64,000 bases of DNA. It comes from Paenibacillus sp. Root444D2. GTDB taxonomy: Bacteria; Bacillota; Bacilli; Paenibacillales; NBRC-103111. The stretch is taken from the NCBI RefSeq assembly GCF_001426375.1, contig NZ_LMEO01000050.1, forward strand, positions 229,893 through 293,892, read 5' to 3'. The notes beneath the pieces are model-generated. The model had not been told where the DNA came from. It ran no database searches and was given only the letters and a program-made list of their open reading frames with translations. The position numbers and the translations under genes were made by a program. Each line of letters opens with the position of its first letter. The first letter of the stretch is position 1. Positions 8,996 through 17,670 of this stretch are shown here, one piece after another.

Positions 8996-9069
8996 GTATG
9001 GTAGATTGACACAATGAACCCTGATTTACGCTCCTTATACGCGTGTTCATTCTGCTTAATCTACCATAC
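8996..9069 (-). promoter_or_regulatory. Structured 5' leader of the GH26 operon
   Basis: Perfect 12-bp inverted repeat (arms 8996-9007 and 9058-9069) enclosing a second 7-bp pair (9013-9019 with 9045-9051) and a small 4-bp pair (9028-9031 with 9041-9044). In the minus-strand mRNA the 3' arm ends one base before the GGAGG that serves the GH26 start. The shape, a closed stem with nested helices directly beside the ribosome binding site, suggests translation control. It does not match a riboswitch class I know. Confidence 0.5.
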
Positions 9070-9095
9070 AGGGCATATATTAGATTTGTATAAGC

Positions 9096-9125
9096 ATTAT
9101 ATTAATGTTTTGAAAGTTTTTCCAA
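9096..9125 (-). promoter_or_regulatory. Predicted promoter of the GH26/hydrolase operon
   Basis: On the minus strand TTGGAA (9120-9125), an 18-base spacer, and TATAAT (9096-9101). It lies just after the terminator that closes the polysaccharide operon, so the two hydrolases can be transcribed separately. The predicted leader is about 105 bases. Confidence 0.55.
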
Positions 9126-9149
9126 TTTCAGTTATGCTTTCAAACAAGG

Positions 9150-9189
9150 AATCGCCTTCCATTCGCTTAAAGTCGAATAGAAGGCGGTT
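9150..9189 (-). terminator. Hairpin ending the exopolysaccharide operon
   Basis: Long stem: 9150-9159 with 9180-9189 (one G-U pair), continued inside by ATTCG/CGAAT. The T-run on the minus strand is short, so read-through into the GH26 operon is possible. Confidence 0.65.
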
Positions 9190-9208
9190 CGTTGTTTCAA
9201 AACAAATC

Positions 9209-10579
9209 TTAAATAAATTGGTGAAGGGGGATATCCTTCCATGCCATACATATACGAACTGTGTCTTCTTCAACTAATTCGGATCCGCTTTGTACCTCTA
9301 TAAATTCAACATCCGTTATAGCTCGAATGCTGTGACGGGTTCCATCTGGAATTCGAACGACATCACCTGGCTTCACTTGATAGAGCTTGTCATTAATGAC
9401 AATATCCGCAACGCCGCTTACGATCGTCCACACTTCACTGCGTTTATAATGCAGCTGATAGCTTATATTTTTACCTGCATGGACGAGAATCCGTTTGGTA
9501 AGCACCTCATTATCTTCTGCATATTTGACGTAGTCAATCACGCGATAACGTCCCCACCTGCGCTCCTCATACATCGGACGATGTTCAATTTTATTCATGA
9601 CTTCCTTAATGCGAGGACTTTCCGACTTGCTCGTAACAAGAATCCCGTCAGGGCTGACAGCAATCACAGCGTCCTTAATCCCAATCACCGTAACCGGAAT
9701 GTCTAGCTCATTAATCAAATGGGTATTCTCGGAATCCTCGGTCACGATGCCCGTTCCGATTTGGGATCGACTCATTTCCTCTGTCAGTGTATTCCAAGTG
9801 CCAAGGTCTTTCCAATAGCCGTCGTATGGAACGACAACACAGCTAGCTTCCTTCTCTACAACTTCGTAGTCAAAGCTAATTTTCGTTAATCTATGATAGT
9901 TTTTAAGCATTTCTTCATACTGAATCGGGATGCCCTTCTCCACCATGACTTCAATGAGATAGCCTAGTCGGAAAGCGAAGACACCGCAGTTCCAAAGCGC
10001 CTTCTGTTCAATCAAGGCTGCTGCCTGTTCACGATTCGGCTTTTCAGCAAAATGGTTAACGTGAAGTGCTTCTGACCCTTCTCTGCGTTTGTCAGAGGGA
10101 ACGATATACCCGTATTTCTCAGACGGAACCGTTGGAACAACGCCCATTAGTGCCAAATTCGCATCCGTTTCGTGCAGAACATACTCTAGTTGCTTGATTT
10201 TTTGAAAGAACGCCTCATCGACATACGGATCTACCGGTAACACCGTAATCACTGTGTTCAGGGGTAAACTTTCGACATCATACATATAGGCAGCAGCAAG
10301 CGCGATTGCAGGGAAAGTATCTCTTCTCTCAGGCTCAACAATAAGCGGGGCATCGCCACCCAATTGACTTATGATCATTTCGACCTGGGAGCGGTTCGTC
10401 GCTAAGTAAGCATCATCACCGAGGCCCGTATTCTGCAGTTGTCTCCATACACGTTGAACCATGGATTCGCTTCTGCCTTCAGCATCTTCAAGTACCCTTA
10501 AAAATTGCTTGGATCTGGAATCATTGGACAATGGCCACAGTCGTTTACCAGACCCGCCGGAAAGAAGAACCAATTTCAT
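9209..10579 (-). CDS. manC: Mannose-1-phosphate guanylyltransferase / mannose-6-phosphate isomerase
   Basis: Makes GDP-mannose from GTP and mannose-1-phosphate; the long form also carries the isomerase cupin. The nucleotidyltransferase signature LLSGGSGKRLWPLSN is at the very start, with FAEKPNREQA as the sugar-phosphate loop. The last about 110 residues (EERRWGRYRVIDY ... YKRSEVWTIVSGVADI ... KPGDVVRIPDGTRHSI) are the type II phosphomannose isomerase cupin with its metal-binding His and Glu. The ATG at 10579 is preferred to a GTG at 10588, whose GGAG would be too close. Last gene of the exopolysaccharide operon; it implies mannose or a GDP-mannose-derived sugar in the polymer. Confidence 0.92.
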   Translation of the reverse strand: MKLVLLSGGSGKRLWPLSNDSRSKQFLRVLEDAEGRSESMVQRVWRQLQNTGLGDDAYLATNRSQVEMIISQLGGDAPLIVEPERRDTFPAIALAAAYMYDVESLPLNTVITVLPVDPYVDEAFFQKIKQLEYVLHETDANLALMGVVPTVPSEKYGYIVPSDKRREGSEALHVNHFAEKPNREQAAALIEQKALWNCGVFAFRLGYLIEVMVEKGIPIQYEEMLKNYHRLTKISFDYEVVEKEASCVVVPYDGYWKDLGTWNTLTEEMSRSQIGTGIVTEDSENTHLINELDIPVTVIGIKDAVIAVSPDGILVTSKSESPRIKEVMNKIEHRPMYEERRWGRYRVIDYVKYAEDNEVLTKRILVHAGKNISYQLHYKRSEVWTIVSGVADIVINDKLYQVKPGDVVRIPDGTRHSIRAITDVEFIEVQSGSELVEEDTVRICMAWKDIPLHQFI

Positions 10580-10611
10580 GAATACCACGCTCCACTCGAT
10601 TTATTTGTCTA

Positions 10612-11943
10612 TTATCTAGCCAACGCTTTTGGACGGGACGCCCCAATCAAATCTGGTCTTCCTACGGAATAATATTTGAGCCCAGTTCCCTGAACCTGCT
10701 CTTTGCTAAACACATTACGACCATCGATAAGAATCGGCTGCTCCATGACGAAAATGAGCTGTGACAACGGGACCGTTTTGAATTCTTCCCAATCCGTAAG
10801 TAAACAAATGGCATCTGACCCCGTGGCTGCTTCCAGGGCATTCTCACACCACTGAATCGCCGGATGATCGATACGTTCCCTGAATTTCTCCATCGCAATG
10901 GGATCGTACAGCTTCAGCCGAGCTCCCGCACGAAGCAGGGTTTCAACGATTTCGATGGAAGGCGCGTAACGAATGTCATCCGTGTTCGGTTTGAAAGACA
11001 ATCCCCAGATGCCAACGGATTTGCCGTTAAGCGGACCGAGCGACGCCTCCAGCTTGGAAATCACCTTATAACGCTGCGATTTATTCACCTCGACAACCGA
11101 CTTTAACAATTGAAACTCATAGTCGACGTTACCAGCAATTTGAATCAACGCGTCTGTATCCTTGGGAAAGCAAGAACCCCCGTATCCGATACCCGCACTC
11201 AGGAAGGAAGAGCCAATTCGCTTATCTTGCCCCATTCCTTTAGCAACCTCGGTGACATCAGCGCCAACTTTCTCGCAAATGTTGGATATTTCATTAATAA
11301 AGGAGATTTTGGTCGCCAGAAAGGCATTCGAAGCGTATTTGATCATCTCCGCGCTGCGAATACTTGTAACGAAGATTTGATCGGTAAATGCACGGTGCAG
11401 CTCCGTGAGAGGTGCGGCTAAGCTTGGATTTTCAATCCCGAGAACAATCCGATCCGGATGAAGGGTATCGTCGATCGCCGAACCTTCCCGCAGAAACTCT
11501 GGAATCGATACGACGTCGAATGACTGCATCGTATTCATGGCAATAATCATTTGAATATGCTCGTTCGTACCCACAGGAACGGTGCTTTTCGTTGCAATGA
11601 TTTTATAGCTATTCATCGCCTTCCCGATTTCCATAGCCGCCTGCTCGATATATGCCAGATTAGCCTCACCATTTGGTAAGGAAGGTGTGCCCACCGCAAT
11701 GATAATGAGTTCGGATTGGCTGATGGCTTGTGCCAAATCAGAGGTAAAGGCCAACCGACCGGCATTCATATTCTTCTCCATCAGTTGTTCAATACCAGGT
11801 TCATAGATCGGAGATATCAGGTTTTGCAGCTTTTCAATTTTCTGTTCATCATAATCCACACAGATTACGTTATTGCCCACTTCAGCGAAGCATACCCCGG
11901 AAACTAATCCCACATACCCCGTCCCGATTACTGCAATATCCAT
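10612..11943 (-). CDS. ugd: UDP-glucose 6-dehydrogenase
   Basis: 443 residues, full length. Oxidises UDP-glucose to UDP-glucuronate with two NAD. The N-terminal Rossmann motif is IAVIGTGYVGLVSGVCFAE; the catalytic Cys lies in GIGYGGSCFPKD (about 250-261); the central dimer helix and the C-terminal UDP-binding domain (GIWGLSFKPNTDDIRYAPS) are intact. GAGGGG precedes the ATG by 10 bases. With galU in the same operon it gives a full route glucose-1-P to UDP-GlcA, so the polymer is probably acidic. Confidence 0.95.
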   Translation of the reverse strand: MDIAVIGTGYVGLVSGVCFAEVGNNVICVDYDEQKIEKLQNLISPIYEPGIEQLMEKNMNAGRLAFTSDLAQAISQSELIIIAVGTPSLPNGEANLAYIEQAAMEIGKAMNSYKIIATKSTVPVGTNEHIQMIIAMNTMQSFDVVSIPEFLREGSAIDDTLHPDRIVLGIENPSLAAPLTELHRAFTDQIFVTSIRSAEMIKYASNAFLATKISFINEISNICEKVGADVTEVAKGMGQDKRIGSSFLSAGIGYGGSCFPKDTDALIQIAGNVDYEFQLLKSVVEVNKSQRYKVISKLEASLGPLNGKSVGIWGLSFKPNTDDIRYAPSIEIVETLLRAGARLKLYDPIAMEKFRERIDHPAIQWCENALEAATGSDAICLLTDWEEFKTVPLSQLIFVMEQPILIDGRNVFSKEQVQGTGLKYYSVGRPDLIGASRPKALAR

Positions 11944-11947
11944 ACGA

Positions 11948-13048
11948 TTAATGCCCCTCTCTGAATTGTTGGTAGGCCTTACCCATGTAGTCTTTTAGTT
12001 TATCCATAAATGTTTTCTCATCAAACTTCTGCGCATGCTGCACGATTTGCCTTACATCCCATGCATGGTTTTCTACTTCCTGAATCGCAAGCAGCAGATC
12101 CTCTACCTCTTGCCGTTTGAAGAACACACCATTCACATGAGGCACAATCGTGTCTAATGCACCTCCTGCCTGATAGGCAACAACGGGTCTTCCAGCAGCA
12201 TTCGCTTCCAACGGTGTAATGCCGAAATCCTCCTCACCAGGAAAGATTAACGCTCGGCACTGCGCCATCATTTGAGTGACCGAACCGTCATCCAGTCTTC
12301 CCAGGAAACGGATATTCCCTTTGGCCATTGCCTTAAGCCTCACCATGTCGGGTCCTTCTCCAACGATGTATAAAGGCAATCCATTTCGATTAAATGCTTC
12401 AACCGCCAGATCAATTCGCTTATACGAAACAAGTCTCGATACAATCAAATAATAATCATCAATGGAAGATGAGCTATGGAATCGCGATGTATTAATCGGC
12501 GGAAAAATAACATCGGAATCGCGTTGGTAATAATTACGAATGCGATTTTTGACCACGGAGGAATTAGCGATAAATTGATTCACGTTGGCCGACGTTTTTT
12601 GATCCCATTGCTTAAGCCTATCGATATAAATTTTCAAAAGCCGCTTCATCACACTTGAATTGGATTGCCGCTCCATATACGTGTCATAATCCCAAGCGAA
12701 TCGCATCGGTGTATGGCAGTAACAGAGGTGAAACGTTTCCTTCGGAACTTGAATACTTTTCATAAAAGCGCTGCTTGAGCTAAGCACGATATCGAATTCT
12801 CGGAAATCAAAATCCTTAATCGCAAACGGGTACAGGGGGAGCATTTCTTTAAAATGGCTTTTCCCTCCAGGCATTTTTTGCATCCAGGAGGCCCGAATAT
12901 CCGCATCTCTTAGCTCATCTAGCAGCCGATTATTGCTAAACATGGTCGTATAGATGGGAGCACTCGGGTACATTTGATGAAAGACCTCAACCACTCTTTC
13001 GGCCCCGCCCATTTGAACCAAATAATCATGCGCGATTGCTATTTTCAT
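11948..13048 (-). CDS. Glycosyltransferase family 4
   Basis: GT-B fold retaining glycosyltransferase. The N-terminal acceptor domain opens IAIAHDYLVQMGGAERVVE, typical of WbaZ-like mannosyl/rhamnosyl transferases. The donor domain has the E-x7-E motif in PGEEDFGITPLEANAAG (about 275-291). The length (about 366) is normal. Start at the ATG with AAGG nine bases upstream. Stop lies 4 bases before the ugd start, so translation may be coupled. Donor and linkage are unknown; GDP-mannose would fit the neighbours. Confidence 0.88.
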   Translation of the reverse strand: MKIAIAHDYLVQMGGAERVVEVFHQMYPSAPIYTTMFSNNRLLDELRDADIRASWMQKMPGGKSHFKEMLPLYPFAIKDFDFREFDIVLSSSSAFMKSIQVPKETFHLCYCHTPMRFAWDYDTYMERQSNSSVMKRLLKIYIDRLKQWDQKTSANVNQFIANSSVVKNRIRNYYQRDSDVIFPPINTSRFHSSSSIDDYYLIVSRLVSYKRIDLAVEAFNRNGLPLYIVGEGPDMVRLKAMAKGNIRFLGRLDDGSVTQMMAQCRALIFPGEEDFGITPLEANAAGRPVVAYQAGGALDTIVPHVNGVFFKRQEVEDLLLAIQEVENHAWDVRQIVQHAQKFDEKTFMDKLKDYMGKAYQQFREGH

Positions 13049-13077
13049 TTGATCCATCCTTTATTTACTAGCGGTAA

Positions 13078-14220
13078 TTACGAGTTAGCAATTAAACCTG
13101 CATAGTAATGAGTGATTTGGGTAACGGTTCGTTCGATGACAAAGTGTTGTTCCACGCGTTTTATGCCATTCTCACTCATTCTGCGCCGCTCCTCTGGATG
13201 CTCCAGCAGGTAGCGTATGGAATCGGCAAGCAAAGCGGGGTCACCGGGCGTAATGAGAAGTCCCGTTTCGCCATCAACAACCGTTTCTGTCGGACCGCCT
13301 TCATTAGAAGCAATTACGGGTAATCCAGCCGCCATACCTTCTACGATGACCTGACCAAATGGCTCAGGAGTTATGGAAGTATGCACTAGAAGATCCGCTT
13401 GCTGCATTAATGTTTGTATATCATCCACATGCCCCAATAAGGTGACATTGTACAGCTTGTTGTCTGCCATTTGCTGAATCAGCTGCTGCTTATATGCGTC
13501 TTCCCCGAACAAGGCATCTCCGGCTAACCAGAACTGAACCTGCTGATCGGGTAGAAACGACTTGGCAGCTTCAAGTAAAATATGTTGGCCTTTCCACTCC
13601 GCTAGCCTGCCAACTAGCAAAACAACGTAGGGCTTCATCCATTTTTTCTCTACAGCAATCCCTGAATTCTTCGTTTTTGCGAAAGCCGAGTAAACAACTA
13701 ACGTTTTTTTCGATTTCGGCAAATGCAGAGCATTCAAGGTTGAATTCGAATTCGCTATGACGCCGTTGGGCAGCAAGCGGGACATCCATCGTATCGCCTG
13801 AGCGACGATCGGTTTCAAGTAAGGAACTCCGATATGATCCCGAATATGCCAGATGAGAGGAATACCGGCCAATTTAGCAGCTACAGCTCCATAAAAAGCA
13901 GATTTCAACGAATTCGTATGTACACAAACGACTTGTTCTGCTTTCAATAATTTGGAGAGCCTCTTCCCATAGGTGAGAAGCTCAAAAGCGGCCGATACAG
14001 CTTGCAAATTCACTGCATTCCGGTTGCGATTGCGTACCTTATCACTTAAAGGCAAGACGCGAACGTCGATACCTTTGTCTCTTAAACGATTAACGAGATC
14101 ACCCTCCTCGGCTACGATGACTAGTGGGTCAACTTCGTTTCCGAGATGGGTAATAATGTTATAAAGTGCGACTTCTCCCCCGCTCCATCTAGCGGTATGA
14201 TCCAAATAAGCTACCCTCAT
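13078..14220 (-). CDS. Glycosyltransferase family 4
   Basis: About 380 residues of GT-B fold. N-terminal VAYLDHTARWSGGEVALYNI (glycine loop), middle VVLLVGRLAEWKGQHILLEA (donor-domain start) and TPEPFGQVIVEGMAAGLPVIAS with the E-x7-E pair. The ATG at 14220 is 11 bases after AGGAGG; a GTG at 14229 would be only 2 bases from it. The start region overlaps the preceding transferase gene by about 30 bases, so the two are translationally linked. Confidence 0.87.
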   Translation of the reverse strand: MRVAYLDHTARWSGGEVALYNIITHLGNEVDPLVIVAEEGDLVNRLRDKGIDVRVLPLSDKVRNRNRNAVNLQAVSAAFELLTYGKRLSKLLKAEQVVCVHTNSLKSAFYGAVAAKLAGIPLIWHIRDHIGVPYLKPIVAQAIRWMSRLLPNGVIANSNSTLNALHLPKSKKTLVVYSAFAKTKNSGIAVEKKWMKPYVVLLVGRLAEWKGQHILLEAAKSFLPDQQVQFWLAGDALFGEDAYKQQLIQQMADNKLYNVTLLGHVDDIQTLMQQADLLVHTSITPEPFGQVIVEGMAAGLPVIASNEGGPTETVVDGETGLLITPGDPALLADSIRYLLEHPEERRRMSENGIKRVEQHFVIERTVTQITHYYAGLIANS

Positions 14221-15451
14221 CCTGTTCACGTCCTCCTTTCTTTCCAGCGGTTACCTGACGATTGCCTCCGTAAGCAATCATATGCTGATCGATTACGCGA
14301 TTAAATACACTATCTACCTGTTTGGATACACGATCCCAGGTGTAATTCTCCAATACATGGCTTCTGCATTGCTCTGCAGTAGGCCACATTTCACGGTGCC
14401 GCAATAGGCGAATTAGACCAGAAGCCATATCGTGGCTGCTTTTTCCTGCAAACAGCATATCTGGCCGGTATTTCTGAAGAATTTCGCGGTTGCCTCCAAT
14501 CGGTGTCGCCATGACTGGCACCCCGGCGGCCATTGCTTCTACGGTAATTAATCCGAAGCCTTCCAACGCTTGGGACGGTACAACGAACAGATCAGCAGCC
14601 TGATAATAGTCAGCAAGCTCATTATCAGGAATATAGCCAAGCATTCGGACGCGGGACTGGAGTCCATATTCAGCAATTCGGCTCTCCAACTCTCCTTGCA
14701 GCGGCCCTTTGCCTCCAATGAACAGCACAACATCCGGAATCGTTCTCGCAACCTCTTTCCAACCTTCCAGTAATTGAAGAAGACCCATTCGGTTGACTAA
14801 TCTTCTTAAGGTCAACACCGCTGTCGTCCCTTCCTCCAGCTGCAATTTCTTTCTTATCGCTGTGCGATCCGCAGCCGGCTTGAACCGGGCAACATCAGCA
14901 CCGCCTGGTATGATGTGAATCTTTGAAAGCGGGACACCGTACTGGTGATGAAGAATATCACGGAACGTTTCACTTAATACAATGAATGCATCCGCCAGCC
15001 GATAAGCCTTCATTTCCCAGCTCTTAGCAATCATGGTTTTGATTCGATGTTTTAATCCCTTGCCTTCGAGCCTGATTTCCTCGCTCCAAGGACCATGAAA
15101 CGTCATAACGACCGGAATTTTTCGCGCTTTGGCCTCCATGGCAACTCCTATACTATAGGGAGCAAAATGGGAATACACGACATCAATATCCTGCCCATTC
15201 ATCAGTTCAGCAGCGCGCTTCCGAAAGGCATCTCGTCTTTTACTTAACTTCAAATCAGTGACGGCTACGTTCGTGACACGGAGGTCGTCTTGAACGACCG
15301 GCTTGTTCGCGCTGCAAACCAGCGCCTCCAGCTCATGACGGGTAGCTAAGCTTTCGCAAATATGTTTGAAATAAGTGTTTAGTCCTCCAGGCTGTGCAGA
15401 TGGCCAACCCATTCCGGTACACAGGATCCGCAAACTATTGCAGTGTAGCAT
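14189..15451 (-). CDS. Glycosyltransferase family 4
   Basis: 420-residue GT-B transferase. N-terminal ILCTGMGWPSAQPGGLNTYF is the acceptor-domain glycine loop; DVVYSHFAPYSIGVA and VMTFHGPWSEE match the nucleotide-sugar pocket seen in sucrose-phosphate-synthase-like GT4 enzymes; the donor motif is EGFGLITVEAMAAGVPVMAT. Starts at an ATG with AGGGGAAA upstream and overlaps the previous gene's end (15435-15451) by 17 bases. Adds one residue of the repeat unit; sugar unknown. Confidence 0.88.
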   Translation of the reverse strand: MLHCNSLRILCTGMGWPSAQPGGLNTYFKHICESLATRHELEALVCSANKPVVQDDLRVTNVAVTDLKLSKRRDAFRKRAAELMNGQDIDVVYSHFAPYSIGVAMEAKARKIPVVMTFHGPWSEEIRLEGKGLKHRIKTMIAKSWEMKAYRLADAFIVLSETFRDILHHQYGVPLSKIHIIPGGADVARFKPAADRTAIRKKLQLEEGTTAVLTLRRLVNRMGLLQLLEGWKEVARTIPDVVLFIGGKGPLQGELESRIAEYGLQSRVRMLGYIPDNELADYYQAADLFVVPSQALEGFGLITVEAMAAGVPVMATPIGGNREILQKYRPDMLFAGKSSHDMASGLIRLLRHREMWPTAEQCRSHVLENYTWDRVSKQVDSVFNRVIDQHMIAYGGNRQVTAGKKGGREQDEGSLFGSYR

Positions 15452-16271
15452 AAGCTTTCCCCTCCTTAATTGGCTCTTCCTGGGAATGTTTCACTCTTTT
15501 CCGAGCAAGCCCCAGTTCATACTGTTTCATACACACGAGGAATTCATATATTCCCCAGAACAGGGACACCGCAAGTCCAGGAATCCCTTTTTTATACAAA
15601 CCATGAACGATATACTTCTGGACAAATCGCAAGGGAGGACGAACGATCATTCGCAGCAGGCTAAATCGTTTCCCCGCAGCAACAGCGCCTTCGGCTTCCA
15701 AGTCGGTATACTTATTAAACCGCTGAATGTGATCATGAATGCTGCGGAAACCATAATGCCACAGAACACCTGGCACATACACAATATTCTCACTTGCGAC
15801 ATCCGGCGTTTCATGCACAAGACTTTCCCGGTACTGAATTTCGGTGCGGTTATATAGCCGGACAAGCTTCTCGCCCTTTCCCATCCAACGTCCCAGAAAG
15901 TCACCAATACGCAAGACAGCATAAGCTTTGCTCGGATCAGACAAGTTACTTTTCAACTTCTGAATCGAAGCTGCAAGAGGTTCACTAACAACCTCATCGG
16001 TATCAATAACGAAAATCCAATCATACGCAGCTTGATCACTGCCATAAATACGCTGCTTTGCATAACCAGGCCAAGCGTTCACATATACCTTGCATCCCAA
16101 CTGCTCAGATACACGGACTGTTCCGTCTTTACTCCCGCCATCAATGACAACAATTTCGTCTGCAAAAGGCTTGCAGGAGGCAATCGCACCTGCTATTCTC
16201 GTTTCATCGTCTTGTGCAATGATGACAACAGAAATCCGATTTTCTCCCACAGCGTCACTATAGTGACTCAT
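15435..16271 (-). CDS. Glycosyltransferase family 2 (WaaE/KdtX-like)
   Basis: GT-A fold inverting transferase, about 278 residues. ISVVIIAQDDETRIAGAIAS opens the domain; DEIVVIDGGSKDGT binds nucleotide; the metal site is VIDTDEVVS (DxD). The RLYNRTEIQYRESLVHETP segment is the hallmark of the WaaE-like subgroup that adds glucose to a core sugar. The ATG at 16271 is preferred because GGGGGAGGGG lies 8 bases before it; an upstream ATG at 16352 would overlap the flippase gene. Confidence 0.87.
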   Translation of the reverse strand: MSHYSDAVGENRISVVIIAQDDETRIAGAIASCKPFADEIVVIDGGSKDGTVRVSEQLGCKVYVNAWPGYAKQRIYGSDQAAYDWIFVIDTDEVVSEPLAASIQKLKSNLSDPSKAYAVLRIGDFLGRWMGKGEKLVRLYNRTEIQYRESLVHETPDVASENIVYVPGVLWHYGFRSIHDHIQRFNKYTDLEAEGAVAAGKRFSLLRMIVRPPLRFVQKYIVHGLYKKGIPGLAVSLFWGIYEFLVCMKQYELGLARKRVKHSQEEPIKEGKAYATLQ

Positions 16272-16302
16272 TTCGTTCGCCCCTCCCCCAGTTTCAAACA
16301 AA

Positions 16303-17670
16303 TTATTTGGCTTTATATGCTGATATTGCTGAAAGTAACCAACGTACATCATCTTTATTAATCAATAATTTAGGAAGTTTCGTCTTCAAGGTGAATTTGA
16401 CATTAAGTAGAATAAAGACGAATCTCAGTAAACCTGATGATAATATGGCCATTCCCGCACCGAACAATCCGAACTTCGGAATCAGAACCGTTAGTAACGG
16501 GATGACGATTAGCAGCCCTATCCCTTGCAGAATCGTAACAATCTTGGGCTTGCCTAAAGCCATGAACGCTTGAGCCAAAACCATGGTTCCACCGGATATG
16601 GAAACTTCGAGCAGCAGCATTCGAAAAACACTGATCGCTTCCTTAAAATCAGGGCCATATAGTAGTGGCATTACGAAAGGTGCAACTAGCATAATCATCA
16701 TGGAACAAAGTAAAGCGACACAAGTGCTGATCCTGTATACACGGAAGGTCATCTCAACGACTTTCTCCTTAGGTAAACCCGATGCTTTCGGGAACAACAC
16801 CACAATAATGGAAGTGGAGAAAATATTGACTACACGGGAGAGGCTTACTGCCACCGCATATAGTCCAAGCTCCGTTGGATTTAGGAGACCGATAATAACA
16901 ATTTGATCGATATAATAGGAGACATTGCCCATTAAATCGTTACCGTATGATCCAATACCGTATCGGATTAATGTCTGGAAGGACTGATAAGCATCCTTTA
17001 TCACGAATTTGTACTGCTTAAGTAAGCGCACTGTCGTCCATATGTAAAAGGGAACCGCCGGAGCGAGATAGGCTACGGCTGACGTGTAAGGATTCATTGT
17101 TCTTGTTAGGATGAGCAGCCCTAAACCGATGAGCGTACTAAGCGGAACAAGAAAGCGCAGTCGGTTGAACAGCTTATATTCGCCTCTCACCTGCATCATC
17201 GCATTATTAATCTGAGACAATACGATGAGAGGTACGAGCACCATGGACCATTGGGAGAAAAGGACCACGCTGTCTGAATACGTGCGGAGCCAATAGGGTA
17301 ACACCAGTATCCCCAGGCTCATTGCAAGCATGCCTGCTGTCAAACCCATGAGAACAGCGGTCGAATAAAGCTTGGCGGAATCCTTCATGTTCTTTTTCAC
17401 GTTGTAAATAATGGCGGAAGGCAAACCGAAAGTAAAACTAAAGGCTAAGAACTGTGACCATAAGACCATAGCCGCTTGCTCTCCTCGGCCGGAGGGTCCT
17501 AGAAAACGTGCTGTTAAAATACCTGTAAGCATATTAATCACTAAGATTAGAACACTGAAAAACATCGTTCTAATGGAAGCTGAGATATGACTCTTGCTTG
17601 AAAAGAATGCTTTAATGAAGCCGAATAGAGGCTTTATGCGGACTATTTTCAAGTTGACTGGTTGCTGCAT
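16303..17670 (-). CDS. Wzx-type polysaccharide flippase
   Basis: About 455 residues with 12-14 hydrophobic segments, MATE/MOP superfamily: the loop ILTARFLGPSGRGEQAAMVLW near the start is the family signature. Moves lipid-linked repeat units across the membrane for Wzy-type polymerisation. ATG at 17670 has AAAGGAGG 10 bases upstream; it overlaps the end of the O-antigen-ligase gene by about 60 bases. Only one flippase is present, matching a single polymer. Confidence 0.87.
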   Translation of the reverse strand: MQQPVNLKIVRIKPLFGFIKAFFSSKSHISASIRTMFFSVLILVINMLTGILTARFLGPSGRGEQAAMVLWSQFLAFSFTFGLPSAIIYNVKKNMKDSAKLYSTAVLMGLTAGMLAMSLGILVLPYWLRTYSDSVVLFSQWSMVLVPLIVLSQINNAMMQVRGEYKLFNRLRFLVPLSTLIGLGLLILTRTMNPYTSAVAYLAPAVPFYIWTTVRLLKQYKFVIKDAYQSFQTLIRYGIGSYGNDLMGNVSYYIDQIVIIGLLNPTELGLYAVAVSLSRVVNIFSTSIIVVLFPKASGLPKEKVVEMTFRVYRISTCVALLCSMMIMLVAPFVMPLLYGPDFKEAISVFRMLLLEVSISGGTMVLAQAFMALGKPKIVTILQGIGLLIVIPLLTVLIPKFGLFGAGMAILSSGLLRFVFILLNVKFTLKTKLPKLLINKDDVRWLLSAISAYKAK

